The notes: a model not told the origin generated them from the sequence alone. Positions 43,047 to 52,028 are shown, numbered from the stretch's first letter. The stretch: 64,000 nucleotides of DNA from JAWLHA01 sp041690535 (GCA_041690535.1 JAWLHA010000006.1:1-64000); one strand, 5' to 3'. Made by a program: numbers and translations.

Positions 43047-45026
43047 TCAGCTTACCTCCGGAACGTTCAAGGGGGTGGCCATGGCAGTTCTCTCCTGGTG
43101 GGCCGCAAGCCGGTAACGACGGTCGGCGGCGGCGAGCAACCCGCCGAAGGCCATCAGCAGCCCGCCCAGCCAGATCCAGCGAATGAAAGGCTTGTACTGC
43201 AGGCGAACGGCCCAGGCTCCGTCGTCCAGCGACTCCCCGAGGGCGATGTAGAGATCGCGGGAGAAGCCCCAATCGATGCCCGCCTCGGTCATGGGCATGG
43301 TCTGGACCATGTATTGGCGTTTTTCGGGGCGAAGCACCGCCACCTCCGCTTCGTTGCGACTGACGCGGAACTCCGCCGTGCTGGCGAGATAGTTGGGCCC
43401 CGGGACCTCGCTGAGCGACTCGAAGCGGAAGGAATACCCCCCCAGCTCCACTGAATCCCCGGGGGCCATGCGCACGTCGCGCTCCTGGCTGTAATTGCTG
43501 GTGAGGGTGACGCCCAGGATGGTCGCTGCGACCCCCAGGTGACCGGCCACCATGCCATAGTAGGCAGGCGGCTGGGTGAGGAATCCGCCCCAGCCCTTGT
43601 TGGTCAGACGGCGCCGGAGATCGACCAGCGCACTCAGGAACAGCCATACGGCGAGACCGACACCGAGGGCGGCCAGCGGCGTCACGCTGCCGTATGCCAA
43701 CAGTGGAATGAGGACCGCGGCGACGGCGCTGATCAGCATGAACCGCCACAGCAGAGCCACGATGCGTCCCGGCGAATCCTGTTTCCACCGCACCAGAGGA
43801 CCAATGCCGATGGCTACGGCCAAGGGGGCCATCAGAGGGATGAAGACGGTGTTGAAGTAGGGCGCCCCCACGGAGATCTTCCCGACGCCCAGCGCGTCCA
43901 GGATGAGCGGATAGAGGGTGCCCAACAGCACACTGGCGGCGGAGACTGTCAGCACGATGTTGTTGCCGAGCATCAATGTCTCACGGCTGACCAGCTTGAA
44001 CTGGCCAGTGCTCTTCACCTTCGGCGCCTGGACGGCATAGATGAGCAGCGAGGACCCGACCACGGCGGCAAGGAGTATCAGAATGAAGACCCCGCGGGTG
44101 GGGTCCGACGCGAAGGCGTGGACCGAGGTGAGCACCCCGGAGCGGACCAGAAAGGTCCCGAGCAGGGAGAGCGAGAAGGCGGAGATCGCGAGCAGCACTG
44201 TCCAGCTCTTGAAGGCGCTGCGCTTTTCCGATACCGCCAGAGAATGCATCAGGGCGGTGCCCACCAGCCATGGCAACAGCGAGGCATTCTCGACCGGATC
44301 CCAGAACCACCAGCCGCCCCAGCCGAGCTCGTAATAGGCCCACCAACTGCCCAGGGCGATGCCGACGGTGAGGAACGACCAGGCCACGATGGTCCACGGC
44401 CTCGACCAGCGTGCCCAGGCGGCGTCAAGCCGACCACTGAGCAGGGCGGCGATGGCGAAGGCGAAGGCAACAGAGAATCCCACATAACCCATGTACAGGG
44501 TCGGCGGATGGAGAACCAGCCCGGGGTCCTGCAGCAATGGATTGAGATCACGCCCCTCTACAGGGGGAATGGGCAACCGTTCAAAAGGGTTGGAGGTAAA
44601 CAGCATGAAGGCGAGAAAACCGGTGCTGACCAGACCCAGGATGGCGATGACCCGTGCGACCATCAACTCGGGCAGGCGCCGGCTCAGGAGCCCCACTGCC
44701 GCGGTCCAGCCGCCCAGCATCACCCCCCACAGCAGGAGCGAGCCCTCGTGGCCGCCCCAGGTCGCAGAGATTCGGTAGGGCAGAGGCAGGGCCGTATTGG
44801 AATTCTGGGCCACATACAGCACCGAGAAGTCGTTGGCGATGAACGCCTGTACCAGTGCACCGAGGGCGAGGGCGAGGAACAGGAACTGGGCGAGGGCGGC
44901 AGGGCGGGCGAGGGCCACCCAGGGGGCGATGCCGCGACTGGCGCCCACAAGCGGTACGATCCCCTGCACCAGTGCAACGCAGAGGGCGAGGATCAGGGCG
45001 AAGTGGCCGAGTTCCGGCAGCATCAC
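43047..45026 (-). CDS. ccmF: Haem lyase CcmF
   Basis: The 659-residue polytopic membrane protein catalyses thioether bond formation between haem and apocytochrome c. The haem-handling Trp-rich motif WGGWWFWDPVENASL is intact. About 14-15 hydrophobic segments are visible. ATG 45026 overlaps the ccmE stop by 4 bp. Confidence 0.97.
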   Translation of the reverse strand: MMLPELGHFALILALCVALVQGIVPLVGASRGIAPWVALARPAALAQFLFLALALGALVQAFIANDFSVLYVAQNSNTALPLPYRISATWGGHEGSLLLWGVMLGGWTAAVGLLSRRLPELMVARVIAILGLVSTGFLAFMLFTSNPFERLPIPPVEGRDLNPLLQDPGLVLHPPTLYMGYVGFSVAFAFAIAALLSGRLDAAWARWSRPWTIVAWSFLTVGIALGSWWAYYELGWGGWWFWDPVENASLLPWLVGTALMHSLAVSEKRSAFKSWTVLLAISAFSLSLLGTFLVRSGVLTSVHAFASDPTRGVFILILLAAVVGSSLLIYAVQAPKVKSTGQFKLVSRETLMLGNNIVLTVSAASVLLGTLYPLILDALGVGKISVGAPYFNTVFIPLMAPLAVAIGIGPLVRWKQDSPGRIVALLWRFMLISAVAAVLIPLLAYGSVTPLAALGVGLAVWLFLSALVDLRRRLTNKGWGGFLTQPPAYYGMVAGHLGVAATILGVTLTSNYSQERDVRMAPGDSVELGGYSFRFESLSEVPGPNYLASTAEFRVSRNEAEVAVLRPEKRQYMVQTMPMTEAGIDWGFSRDLYIALGESLDDGAWAVRLQYKPFIRWIWLGGLLMAFGGLLAAADRRYRLAAHQERTAMATPLNVPEVS

Positions 45027-45475
45027 TCTTGCTCCTTGACGAGGCCCAATTTCTCGGCCGTGTGCAGGGCGTCCTGCACCTCCGGGGGCATGTAATTTTC
45101 ATCGTGCTTGGCCAATACCTCATCGGCCGTGAAGCGCCCATCGGCACCGAGCCGCCCCTGCGCGACGATGCCCTGGCCTTCGCGGAAGAGGTCGGGGAGG
45201 ATTCCCCGGTAGCGGATGGTCAAGGCATTGGCCCCGTCGGTGAGATCAAAACGCACCTCCAGGGTCTCCGGATTGCGCTGCACCGTCCCCGGGGCCACGA
45301 TCCCGCCGACCCGAAGGGTGTGTCCGGCAGGTGCTTCGCCCTGGCTCACCTGGGTGGGGCTGTAGAAGAGATTGATGTTCTCGTTCAGCGCGGTCAGGAC
45401 GAGGCCCGCCGCGACCGCCACTCCCGCCACCACGAAGAGCGCGATGATCAGGCGGTTGCGCTGTTTCTGTCTCAT
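45023..45475 (-). CDS. ccmE: Haem chaperone CcmE
   Basis: Binds haem covalently through a histidine and ferries it from CcmC to CcmF. The 150-residue protein has an N-terminal anchor (about 9-28), an OB-fold core, and the haem-binding site LAKHDENYMPPEV with the conserved His and following Tyr. ATG 45475 overlaps the ccmD stop by 4 bp. Confidence 0.96.
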   Translation of the reverse strand: MRQKQRNRLIIALFVVAGVAVAAGLVLTALNENINLFYSPTQVSQGEAPAGHTLRVGGIVAPGTVQRNPETLEVRFDLTDGANALTIRYRGILPDLFREGQGIVAQGRLGADGRFTADEVLAKHDENYMPPEVQDALHTAEKLGLVKEQE

Positions 45476-45636
45476 TGGGCCTCCCGCTTCAGGCGCCGTG
45501 CGATCCGGGCCAGGAGTCGGCGCTCGCGGCGAATGGGGTGGACTAGATGCACGACGATTACCGCCAGAGTGAGTCCGTAGGACAGCCAGACGTACAGGGC
45601 ATACCCGCCCATGTGAAAGTATTCTGAAAGATTCAC
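45472..45636 (-). CDS. ccmD: Haem exporter accessory protein CcmD
   Basis: A 54-residue single-helix membrane protein (MGGYALYVWLSYGLTLAVIV) with a basic cytoplasmic tail, needed to release holo-CcmE from CcmABC. It starts with GTG 45636, overlapping the ccmC stop (GTGA). The larger open frame containing it continues through ccmC in another frame and is not real. Confidence 0.9.
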   Translation of the reverse strand: MNLSEYFHMGGYALYVWLSYGLTLAVIVVHLVHPIRRERRLLARIARRLKREAQ

Positions 45637-46370
45637 TGCTTCCCTCCCGCCAACTCCCTCACCCACTGGCTGCCCTGCTCCCGCTCCAGCAACTCGCAAC
45701 GTACGCTCCGCAGGACGACGGCGCCGTAGTAGGCCATAAACGAGAACGCCATCAACAGCAGTGGCATGAGCATACTCAGGTGAATGGATGGCTTGTCGAA
45801 TTTGGTGACCGTGGGTCCCTGATGGAGCGTGTTCCACCACTCCACTGAATAGTGGATGATGGGGATGTTCACCACACCCACCAAGGCCAGCAGTCCGGTT
45901 GCCCTCAGGGCGGTCTCCCGGTTTTCGATGGCGGAACCGAGTGCGATGTAGCCCAGATAGAGGAACAGCAGGATAAGCTCGGAGGTCAACCGGGCATCCC
46001 AAATCCACCACGTTCCCCACATGGGTTTGCCCCACAACGAGCCGGTGACCAAGGCCAGAAACGTGAACGCGGCTCCAATGGGGGCGCTGGCGTTGGCCAC
46101 CAGGGCGGCCAGCTTGAGTCGCCACACCATGGCGATGAGCGCCGAAGAGGCCATGCACACGTAAATGAAGAGGGAAAGCCAGGCCGCGGGCACATGGACG
46201 TACATGATTCGCACGCTCTCGCCCTGCTGATAGTCGGGCGGGGAGGCGAACAGAGCCAGATAAAGCCCCGCGACACCCAGCCCAAGGCTGAGCCACCCCA
46301 GCCACAGGGAAGCCGTGCCGGCAAAGCCATAGAAGTGTTTGGGCGAGGCGAGTCTATGCAACCACTGCAT
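45633..46370 (-). CDS. ccmC: Haem exporter subunit CcmC
   Basis: Loads haem on CcmE. The 245-residue, six-helix membrane protein has the Trp-rich haem motif WGTWWIWDARLTSE and flanking conserved histidines (VHVPAAW and IIHYSVEWW). ATG 46370 is chosen; the open frame to 46448 overlaps ccmB. Confidence 0.95.
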   Translation of the reverse strand: MQWLHRLASPKHFYGFAGTASLWLGWLSLGLGVAGLYLALFASPPDYQQGESVRIMYVHVPAAWLSLFIYVCMASSALIAMVWRLKLAALVANASAPIGAAFTFLALVTGSLWGKPMWGTWWIWDARLTSELILLFLYLGYIALGSAIENRETALRATGLLALVGVVNIPIIHYSVEWWNTLHQGPTVTKFDKPSIHLSMLMPLLLMAFSFMAYYGAVVLRSVRCELLEREQGSQWVRELAGGKQ

Positions 46371-46383
46371 TGGTGTTATTCCC

Positions 46384-47067
46384 TCAGTCAAGTGTGATGC
46401 GCAGGGCCGCGGCCGTGGCCAGCGGTGCAAGAACTGTCGCCAGGGCAAGAAACGCCCCCAGCATCGCCACCTGGCCGGTGACGTCCAGGCCGGCGGCCCC
46501 CTTGTCGACCGCCCCCGCTGCGAAGATCAGCACGGGGATGTAGAGCGGGATCACCAGCAAGGACAAGAGCACCCCCCCTTGGCGCAGCCCGACGGTCAGC
46601 GCCACCCCGATGGCGCCGATGAGGCTGAGTACCGGCGTGCCCAGGGCCAGGGTGGTAAGCAGCAGACCGATACCACGGGGCTCGAGGTGCAGCAAAAGGC
46701 CCAGCAACGGGGCGAGGACAATGAGCGGGAGCCCGGTTATCAGCCAGTGGGCCAGAACCTTGGCGAGCACCAGGATAGAGAGCGGGTATGGGCTCAACGC
46801 CAGCTGCTCGAGCGAACCGTCGTCGAAATCGGACCGGAAGATCCCCTCCAGGGAAAGCATCGCCGCAAGCAGTGCGGCGATCCAGATGAGTCCCGGGCCC
46901 ATGGTTCGCAGCAACTCCGGCTCGGGGCCCACGCCCAAGGGAAAGAGTGCCACGACCATGGTGAAAAAGATTAGTGGATTGAACACCTGTGCCCGATGCC
47001 GGTAGGCCAGGAGCAAATCCCGGCGCAGCAGCGAGAGGAAGGCGTTGGGGAGGCTTGATGAGTGCAT
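46384..47067 (-). CDS. ccmB: Haem exporter subunit CcmB
   Basis: A 227-residue, six-helix membrane subunit of the CcmAB transporter that supports haem loading of CcmE. It has the conserved FFTMVVALFPLGVGPEPELL and DFDDGSLEQL loop. ATG 47067 shares one base with the ccmA stop (TGATG); the longer frame is ccmA shadow. Confidence 0.94.
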   Translation of the reverse strand: MHSSSLPNAFLSLLRRDLLLAYRHRAQVFNPLIFFTMVVALFPLGVGPEPELLRTMGPGLIWIAALLAAMLSLEGIFRSDFDDGSLEQLALSPYPLSILVLAKVLAHWLITGLPLIVLAPLLGLLLHLEPRGIGLLLTTLALGTPVLSLIGAIGVALTVGLRQGGVLLSLLVIPLYIPVLIFAAGAVDKGAAGLDVTGQVAMLGAFLALATVLAPLATAAALRITLD

Positions 47068-47708
47068 CACGAGAGGTGAACGGCCCTGACTGAGGCGCCT
47101 TCCAGATCCATGGTGTGGTGTGTGGTGAAAATCGCCATTCCCCCGCGTGCGGCATGCTCCAGCAGCAGTTTGTTGACCAGTGCCCGGCCGCTTACGTCCA
47201 AGGCGGTGAAGGGCTCGTCCAGAATCCACAGTCGCGCAGACGACAGGAGCAATCGCCCCAGTGCAACGCGCCGCCGCTGCCCGGCAGAGAGCTTGTAGCA
47301 GGGCAACTCTTCGTGCCCTTCCGGCAACCCCAGGCGCTCCAGTGCGTCCTCGGGCGCCATTCCGTTGCGCGGACCGCCCAAGGCGGCCGCCATGGAGAGG
47401 TTTTCCAGCGGGGTGAGCGACTCTTTGAGACCGGGAGTGTGTGCCACGTAGGCAAGTTGGGCTGCGAAGTCGGGGAAAACCGCGTCGATCGCCTCCCCGC
47501 ACCAAAGCACGGCGCCCCCGTCCGGCCGCTTCAGTCCACACAGGACCCGCAGCAGGGTGGTCTTCCCACTTCCGTTGCACCCTTCCACTTGCAGCAGTTC
47601 GCCCGGGCCGAGCGAAAAGCTCAGCTCATCGAAGAGCGTGCGCTCCTCGCGCATGCAGTGGAGACCGGTGGCGTCAAAGCGAATGGTGCGTTCGCGATTG
47701 TCGATCAT
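47067..47708 (-). CDS. ccmA: Haem exporter ATP-binding subunit CcmA
   Basis: ABC ATPase (213 residues) that drives release of holo-CcmE. Walker A GCNGSGKTT, signature LSAGQRRR and Walker B LWILDEP are all present. ATG 47708 is chosen; the frame upstream to 48017 lies over the fccB terminator. It is the first gene of ccmABCDEFGHI. Sequence just before its ATG repeats a 14-bp word found upstream of the cytochrome operon at 51.2 kb. Confidence 0.95.
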   Translation of the reverse strand: MIDNRERTIRFDATGLHCMREERTLFDELSFSLGPGELLQVEGCNGSGKTTLLRVLCGLKRPDGGAVLWCGEAIDAVFPDFAAQLAYVAHTPGLKESLTPLENLSMAAALGGPRNGMAPEDALERLGLPEGHEELPCYKLSAGQRRRVALGRLLLSSARLWILDEPFTALDVSGRALVNKLLLEHAARGGMAIFTTHHTMDLEGASVRAVHLS

Positions 47709-47710
47709 CG

Positions 47711-47724
47711 TTCTAGTTATGTGT
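47711..47724 (-). promoter_or_regulatory. 14-bp word immediately upstream of ccmA
   Basis: On the coding strand it reads ACACATAACTAGAA and ends 2 bp before the ccmA ATG. The identical word, same orientation, occurs at 51192-51205, upstream of the cytochrome-fcc gene cluster. It may be part of a promoter or a shared leader site; no known regulator was matched. Confidence 0.35.
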
Positions 47725-47888
47725 GGGCCGTGCCGGGTCTGCTGCCCGAGCGCCCTGGAAATGACCGCGAAAAAGTGGCCAGACCCGATATTAGCCGGAT
47801 TGCTGCCGCGTTTCCATCTACACCTTTGCGCGGAGAGCGGCCGAGTCCGGAAGAGCGAGCGAGCAGGTTGCATGGGGCCCAATTGAAA

Positions 47889-47908
47889 GGGGCCCCGGAG
47901 GGGGCCCC
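47889..47908 (-). terminator. Terminator after fccB
   Basis: GGGGCCCC is repeated with a 4-nt spacer and pairs as an 8-bp stem; on the minus strand TTTCAATT follows. It lies 27 bp beyond the fccB stop and separates fcc from the ccm operon. Confidence 0.65.
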
Positions 47909-47934
47909 AAACACTGCATCGCGTAGTTACCGGA

Positions 47935-49227
47935 TCAACCGAACACGTCGTGGGTGATGTTGGCGAACCAGCTGTGTGCGTATTTGACCTCACGAGCCAG
48001 CATGTGCGGCGCGGCATCCGCAGGGGTGAGGCCGCCGGCGCCCTGCACCGCTGCGATCTTGCCGTCGTCGCCCAAGCGGTAGACCGCGGCCACGGAGACC
48101 CCGTGCTCAGGGGCGATCACGCTGTAGCAGGTGTTGACGTAGGAGGGTTGGGGTGTCTCGATCCCGCCCAGCAGGGCCACCACGGCCGCAGCGCACACCT
48201 TGGCCTGGGAGTTGGCGGAGTAGCCTGACTTCGGCATCGGACCGGCAACGGCGGCATCGCCGATAACGTGCACGTTGGGCTGCAGGGTGGACTCGAAGGT
48301 GCGGTGGTTTACAGGACACCAGCCGCTGTCGTCGGTCAGCCCCGCGGCAAAGGCGACTTTGCCGGCCTTCTGGGGCGGGATCACGTTGATGACATCACCC
48401 TTGAAGTCTTCCACCTCGGCGGTGACGCTCATCTTCTTGGCGTCGACAGCGCTCGCCTTGCCGCCCTGGGCACCGTTCACCCACTCGATCAGGCTGTTCT
48501 CCGTACCGAAGCCGTAGTGCTGCTTCCAGCCGGCAGTGAACAATCCCTGTTTGGCGAACTTGTCCTTGGGATCCAGTATCAGAACCTTGGACTTGGGCTT
48601 GTGCTGCTTCAGGTACATGGCGATCTGCGAGGCGCGCTCGTAGGGCCCGGGGGGGCAGCGGAACGGGTTGGGCGGGGCGACCATGACGACGGTGCCGCCA
48701 TTCTTCATGGCCTCCAGCTGCTTGCGCAGGGTGACGGTCTGGGGGCCGGCCTTCCAGGCGTGCGTGATGGTCTCGGCCACCTGCTCGCTGTAGCCTTCGA
48801 TGGCTTCCCACTTGAAGTCCACGCCGGGGGAGACGATGCAGCGGTCGAAGTCCAGGGTCTTGCCGCTGGCGAGCTTGACCTTGCGTGCAGCGGCATCGAT
48901 GCCGGCGGCGCTGTCATGGATCACCTTGACGCCATGCTTGGCCAGGCCGTCATAGCCAAAGCGGATGGACTCGATGGTGCGGTCGCCGCTCAGCACTTCG
49001 TTGCTCATGAAGCAGGTGTGGTAGTGCTTGTTGGGCTCCACGATGGTGACATCGATGGAGGCGTCCATCATGCGAATGTATTTGGCGGCGGTAGCTCCGC
49101 CAATGCCACCGCCGACGATGACGACCTTCTTGGCGGCGCCAAAGCTCAGCTGCGGGAAACCGATACCGGCGGCTGCGGTGGCGGTGCCGGCCAGTTTCAG
49201 GAAATTACGACGTGAAAAATGTGCCAT
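47935..49227 (-). CDS. fccB: Flavocytochrome c sulfide dehydrogenase, flavoprotein subunit
   Basis: Oxidises sulfide in the periplasm and passes electrons to FccA. The 430-residue precursor has a twin-arginine signal (SRRNFLKLAG) ending near residue 30, and the FAD fold VVIVGGGIGG. If 30 residues are removed, Cys72 becomes Cys42, the covalent FAD attachment site in YHTCFMSN, and Cys191 and Cys367 become Cys161 and Cys337, the redox disulfide of the A. vinosum enzyme. It follows fccA by 21 bp. Confidence 0.96.
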   Translation of the reverse strand: MAHFSRRNFLKLAGTATAAAGIGFPQLSFGAAKKVVIVGGGIGGATAAKYIRMMDASIDVTIVEPNKHYHTCFMSNEVLSGDRTIESIRFGYDGLAKHGVKVIHDSAAGIDAAARKVKLASGKTLDFDRCIVSPGVDFKWEAIEGYSEQVAETITHAWKAGPQTVTLRKQLEAMKNGGTVVMVAPPNPFRCPPGPYERASQIAMYLKQHKPKSKVLILDPKDKFAKQGLFTAGWKQHYGFGTENSLIEWVNGAQGGKASAVDAKKMSVTAEVEDFKGDVINVIPPQKAGKVAFAAGLTDDSGWCPVNHRTFESTLQPNVHVIGDAAVAGPMPKSGYSANSQAKVCAAAVVALLGGIETPQPSYVNTCYSVIAPEHGVSVAAVYRLGDDGKIAAVQGAGGLTPADAAPHMLAREVKYAHSWFANITHDVFG

Positions 49228-49248
49228 GTTGTTGTTCCCCCCCTTTCC

Positions 49249-49839
49249 TCAGTCGTTCTGGCTGGCGTAGAAGTTGACGAGCTGCTCGACGCCATCCTTG
49301 CTTTGCATAGCCTTCTCCATGGCCTTCTTCATTTTCTTCGGTGCTTCGCGGCTGCCGTTGTGGAAGTCTTCAAAGGTGTAGCGCAGGTAGGGTGACCACT
49401 GGCCGGCCAGGATCCCGGAGTCGTCTTCTGCAGAGCGGCCGCGATCGGCATGGCACTTCTCGCAGGATTTCTCGTGGAGCTGCAAGCCTTGTTTGGCCAG
49501 CTTGGTATCAAACGACTGGTTGGGGCGGACGAAGGTCTGCTTGGCGAAGAAACCTGCCATGGCTTCGATCTCTTCGTCGGTGTAGCCCTTGGCGATGCGG
49601 GTCATGATGGTGCTGGGCCGCTCACCGCTCTTGTACGCCTTCATGGTGTCGATGAAGTAGTCCTTGGAGACGCCAGCAATGGTCGGGCTTGCAGGACCCT
49701 GGCTCACCCCGTTGGTACCGTGGCAGCCGGCGCAGGTGTTGGCCAGCATCGCGGCACTCGGCGTCGCAGCCGCGGCCGTGCCATTCAGGGCAAGGCCACC
49801 CAGAATGAGTGCACTCCCCAGTAGTGACTTGTATTTCAT
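49249..49839 (-). CDS. fccA: Flavocytochrome c sulfide dehydrogenase, dihaem cytochrome subunit
   Basis: The 196-residue precursor has a Sec signal (cut near TAAAA, residue 25) and two CxxCH sites, CAGCH (36-40) and CEKCH (126-130), in two class I cytochrome domains. It receives electrons from FccB flavin. ATG 49839 has a strong GGAGG 10 bp upstream. The in-frame extension to 50244 is rejected because it passes over a different gene (the frameshifted ankyrin gene). Confidence 0.95.
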   Translation of the reverse strand: MKYKSLLGSALILGGLALNGTAAAATPSAAMLANTCAGCHGTNGVSQGPASPTIAGVSKDYFIDTMKAYKSGERPSTIMTRIAKGYTDEEIEAMAGFFAKQTFVRPNQSFDTKLAKQGLQLHEKSCEKCHADRGRSAEDDSGILAGQWSPYLRYTFEDFHNGSREAPKKMKKAMEKAMQSKDGVEQLVNFYASQND

Positions 49840-49961
49840 TATTGTTGGTCCTCCTTTTGTTGAAAAGGCGTTGCCGTGCACGCACTGCAACGCACCCGAA
49901 CTGTTTTGCTCCCGCTTTTTTTCAGAAGCGCTTCCGCCACAGGATCGGTGCCCAAACGCGC

Positions 49962-50302
49962 CTACCCAAGAGCGGAGTGCCTTCCCTTTACTGTGGTATC
50001 TGCTCCCGCAACGATCAGCGGCTGCACCCGTGCGACCCGACCCGTGCCGACGGCCTTCATGGGCGCCGTGCCGCCGTGAGCCGTCACGCCATCCACCTTG
50101 GCCCCAAGCCGAAGCTGTGTCAAGACCACCTCGGGCCGTCGCCGGCGGCGAACAGCAATGCGCTTGCCCCATCCTCAAGGAGGGCCAGGGCCGCCGCCAC
50201 ATCGCCCACCAGAGCGATCTCCCGGAGTTCCAGATCCAGATCACGGGCCTGGGCGACCGAAGAGAGGGTGAGTGCGGCGGCGACCAGGGTACGCTGATTC
50301 AT
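49962..50302 (-). pseudogene. Exported ankyrin-repeat protein, interrupted by a -1 frameshift
   Basis: From ATG 50302 the reading frame gives a signal-peptide-like start (MNQRTLVAAALTLSSVAQAR) and an ankyrin helix pair, then stops at 50120-50122 after GDGPRWS. Shifting by one base near 50131-50136 (a CCCG-type run reading CCG) restores a continuous ankyrin protein: EVVLTQLRLGAKVDG, then HGGTAPMKAV and LIVAGADTTVKG, ending at a stop at 49962. About 113 residues with two to three ankyrin repeats. It starts 3 bp after the tetrahaem cytochrome stop. Either a real one-base loss or a sequencing error. Confidence 0.75.
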
Positions 50303-50305
50303 GTG

Positions 50306-50875
50306 TTAGAGCTCAACTTCATCGAGGGGAGCATCCGGCTGCTCATGGGCGATCCCTTTGTGGCAATCGATGCACGTCTCGCCTTTCGCGGCCGCTTCGG
50401 AGTGCTTCTTGCGCGCCGAGCGCCCTTGCGAACTCAACTCCATGGTGTCGAAAGAATGACAGGAGCGGCACTCGCGTGAGTCGTTGGCCTTCATCTTGTC
50501 CCAGACCCGGGTGGCCATCAGCCAGCGGCGTGCCTCGAAGGCCTCCTCGGTGTCGATGGTGCCCATCACTTCGTGGTAGACATCCTTTGCTGCCATGACC
50601 TTTGCGTGGAGTTTCGGCAGGAACTCCTTGGGCACATGGCAATCCGCGCAGCCAGCGCTCACGCCCGAGGCATTCTTGTAATGAACGGTCTCCTTATACT
50701 CCTCGTAGTTGCGTTTCATGGAGTGGCAGGAGGTACAGAACTCGGTTTCGTTGGTGTGGCCGAGAATCGAGCTGAACCCACCGAACGAAAACGCCCCGGC
50801 GGAAAATACGGCCAGGCCGAGCACTGTGGCTCTGCCGTGGGGAAGTCGCAATCTCAGTTTCTTCTTGTCGGTCAT
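50306..50875 (-). CDS. NapC/NirT-family membrane-anchored tetrahaem cytochrome
   Basis: The 189-residue protein has a basic N-terminus, one membrane helix (about 16-38) and four haem sites: CTSCH (47-51, followed by SM as in NapC), CADCH (76-80), CRSCH (136-140) and CIDCH (168-172). NapC/NirT proteins oxidise membrane quinol and pass electrons to periplasmic partners. No napA, nir or nrf gene is adjacent; the downstream genes are the ankyrin gene and fccAB, so electrons may be exchanged with FccA. That link is inference. Confidence 0.9.
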   Translation of the reverse strand: MTDKKKLRLRLPHGRATVLGLAVFSAGAFSFGGFSSILGHTNETEFCTSCHSMKRNYEEYKETVHYKNASGVSAGCADCHVPKEFLPKLHAKVMAAKDVYHEVMGTIDTEEAFEARRWLMATRVWDKMKANDSRECRSCHSFDTMELSSQGRSARKKHSEAAAKGETCIDCHKGIAHEQPDAPLDEVEL

Positions 50876-51364
50876 ACCGTGCTCTCGGAGTCTGTTGTGT
50901 CACGCCCACGTTGCCCACCATCCCCTGACGCGCGACGTGTCCGGTACGAGAGCCCGGAATGGCCGCAGTCGCGCCTGAATGGTTGGACGCCAAGGATTGC
51001 TCAGGGATGCCGCTTCGAGAGGGTGTTCAACCTGCGTATCTGGCCCCGGCTTTTCGCCATCAGTCTTTGCGATTGGGCCAACCGCAGAGCCGGCACGCTG
51101 GTGAAAACACTCGAATCGGGGCTGGCGGTTCACTCCTGATGCCGCTGCCACCGAACGGGCCGGCGCTCCCCCCCGTTCTCCTTTTCTTATTTTCTAGTTA
51201 TGTGTCTTGCATTATGGGCCCCCGTTGTTAGGGAACCTTTTTTCCCGATTGGGGAGAGCAATAACCGTACCAAGATATAACCCTTTGAGAGACAAGGGTG
51301 TTGCAGCGCGGGCGCGGCATGACAGCTGGCCGCCAGAGCATGACAGTCATGACGTGTCAGTGTG
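50876..51364. other. 489-bp region between mobA and the cytochrome cluster, no gene recognised
   Basis: Short frames here lack a convincing RBS and family. The AT-rich stretch around 51180-51260 is the likely promoter of the cytochrome-fcc genes and contains the 14-bp word shared with ccmA. Confidence 0.5.
51192..51205 (-). promoter_or_regulatory. 14-bp word upstream of the NapC-type cytochrome gene
   Basis: ACACATAACTAGAA on the minus strand, about 320 bp before the ATG at 50875, identical to the word at ccmA. It stands in the only AT-rich part of the gap. Confidence 0.35.
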
Positions 51365-51973
51365 TCATGTGCTGTCACTTGCTCCTGTCAGTTGCTCGTT
51401 CAGTCGTTTCAACTCATCGGGGGTGTTGAGATTGGTGAATGCTTCGGGCGCATCGGCGAAATCGGCGATCACACTCTCTTCGCCCTCGATCCAGCGCATG
51501 ACTTTGCGCTGTCCGCTCTCCAGGTATCGCTTCAGCCCTTGGGCCATTGAACGGCGGGCCAGCAAAATGGCAGGGTGGATTCGGTGGCCATCGGAGACTG
51601 TGCAAAGGTCGGCCTTGCTCGACCCCATCGCCTGCACCATGCGGCTCACCAGGTCCTGCGGGAGCAGGGGGGTGTCACAAGGCACGCAAAGGACGTAGTC
51701 GCTGTCCGCGTGCTCCAGGGCGGCCAGCAGGCCCGCAAGCGGCCCAAGGCCTCCCGGCAGCGTGTCCTTGATCAGCTCATGGCCGAAGGCCGAGAAGAGG
51801 GCCGGTGTATTGGCGCTGATGAGGATGCGATCGACCTGCGGTCCGATGCGTGCGGCGACATGCCCAAGCAGCGGGCGACCCGCCAGCTGCAGAAGTGCCT
51901 TGGGGCGTCCCCCCATGCGCCGACTCTGGCCCCCGGCCAAGATCACGGCAGTAACCAATGGTGAGGTGTTCAT
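51365..51973 (-). CDS. mobA: Molybdenum cofactor guanylyltransferase
   Basis: Attaches GMP to molybdenum cofactor, giving the bis-MGD form used by DMSO-reductase-family enzymes. The 202-residue protein has the nucleotidyltransferase motif LAGGQSRRMGG, then DTLPGGLGPLAG and VPCDTPLLP. It is separate from moeA-mobB. Confidence 0.94.
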   Translation of the reverse strand: MNTSPLVTAVILAGGQSRRMGGRPKALLQLAGRPLLGHVAARIGPQVDRILISANTPALFSAFGHELIKDTLPGGLGPLAGLLAALEHADSDYVLCVPCDTPLLPQDLVSRMVQAMGSSKADLCTVSDGHRIHPAILLARRSMAQGLKRYLESGQRKVMRWIEGEESVIADFADAPEAFTNLNTPDELKRLNEQLTGASDST

Positions 51974-52028
51974 GGGCGTAAACGGTGAGGTGGCAGTTCA
52001 GGTTAGAGGGAGCGCTTGAGCCGTCGGA

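Noticed and set aside
49840..50244. Longer FccA reaching 50244
   Set aside because: The extra part lacks signal-peptide character and overlaps the ankyrin gene in another frame; a strong RBS precedes ATG 49839.
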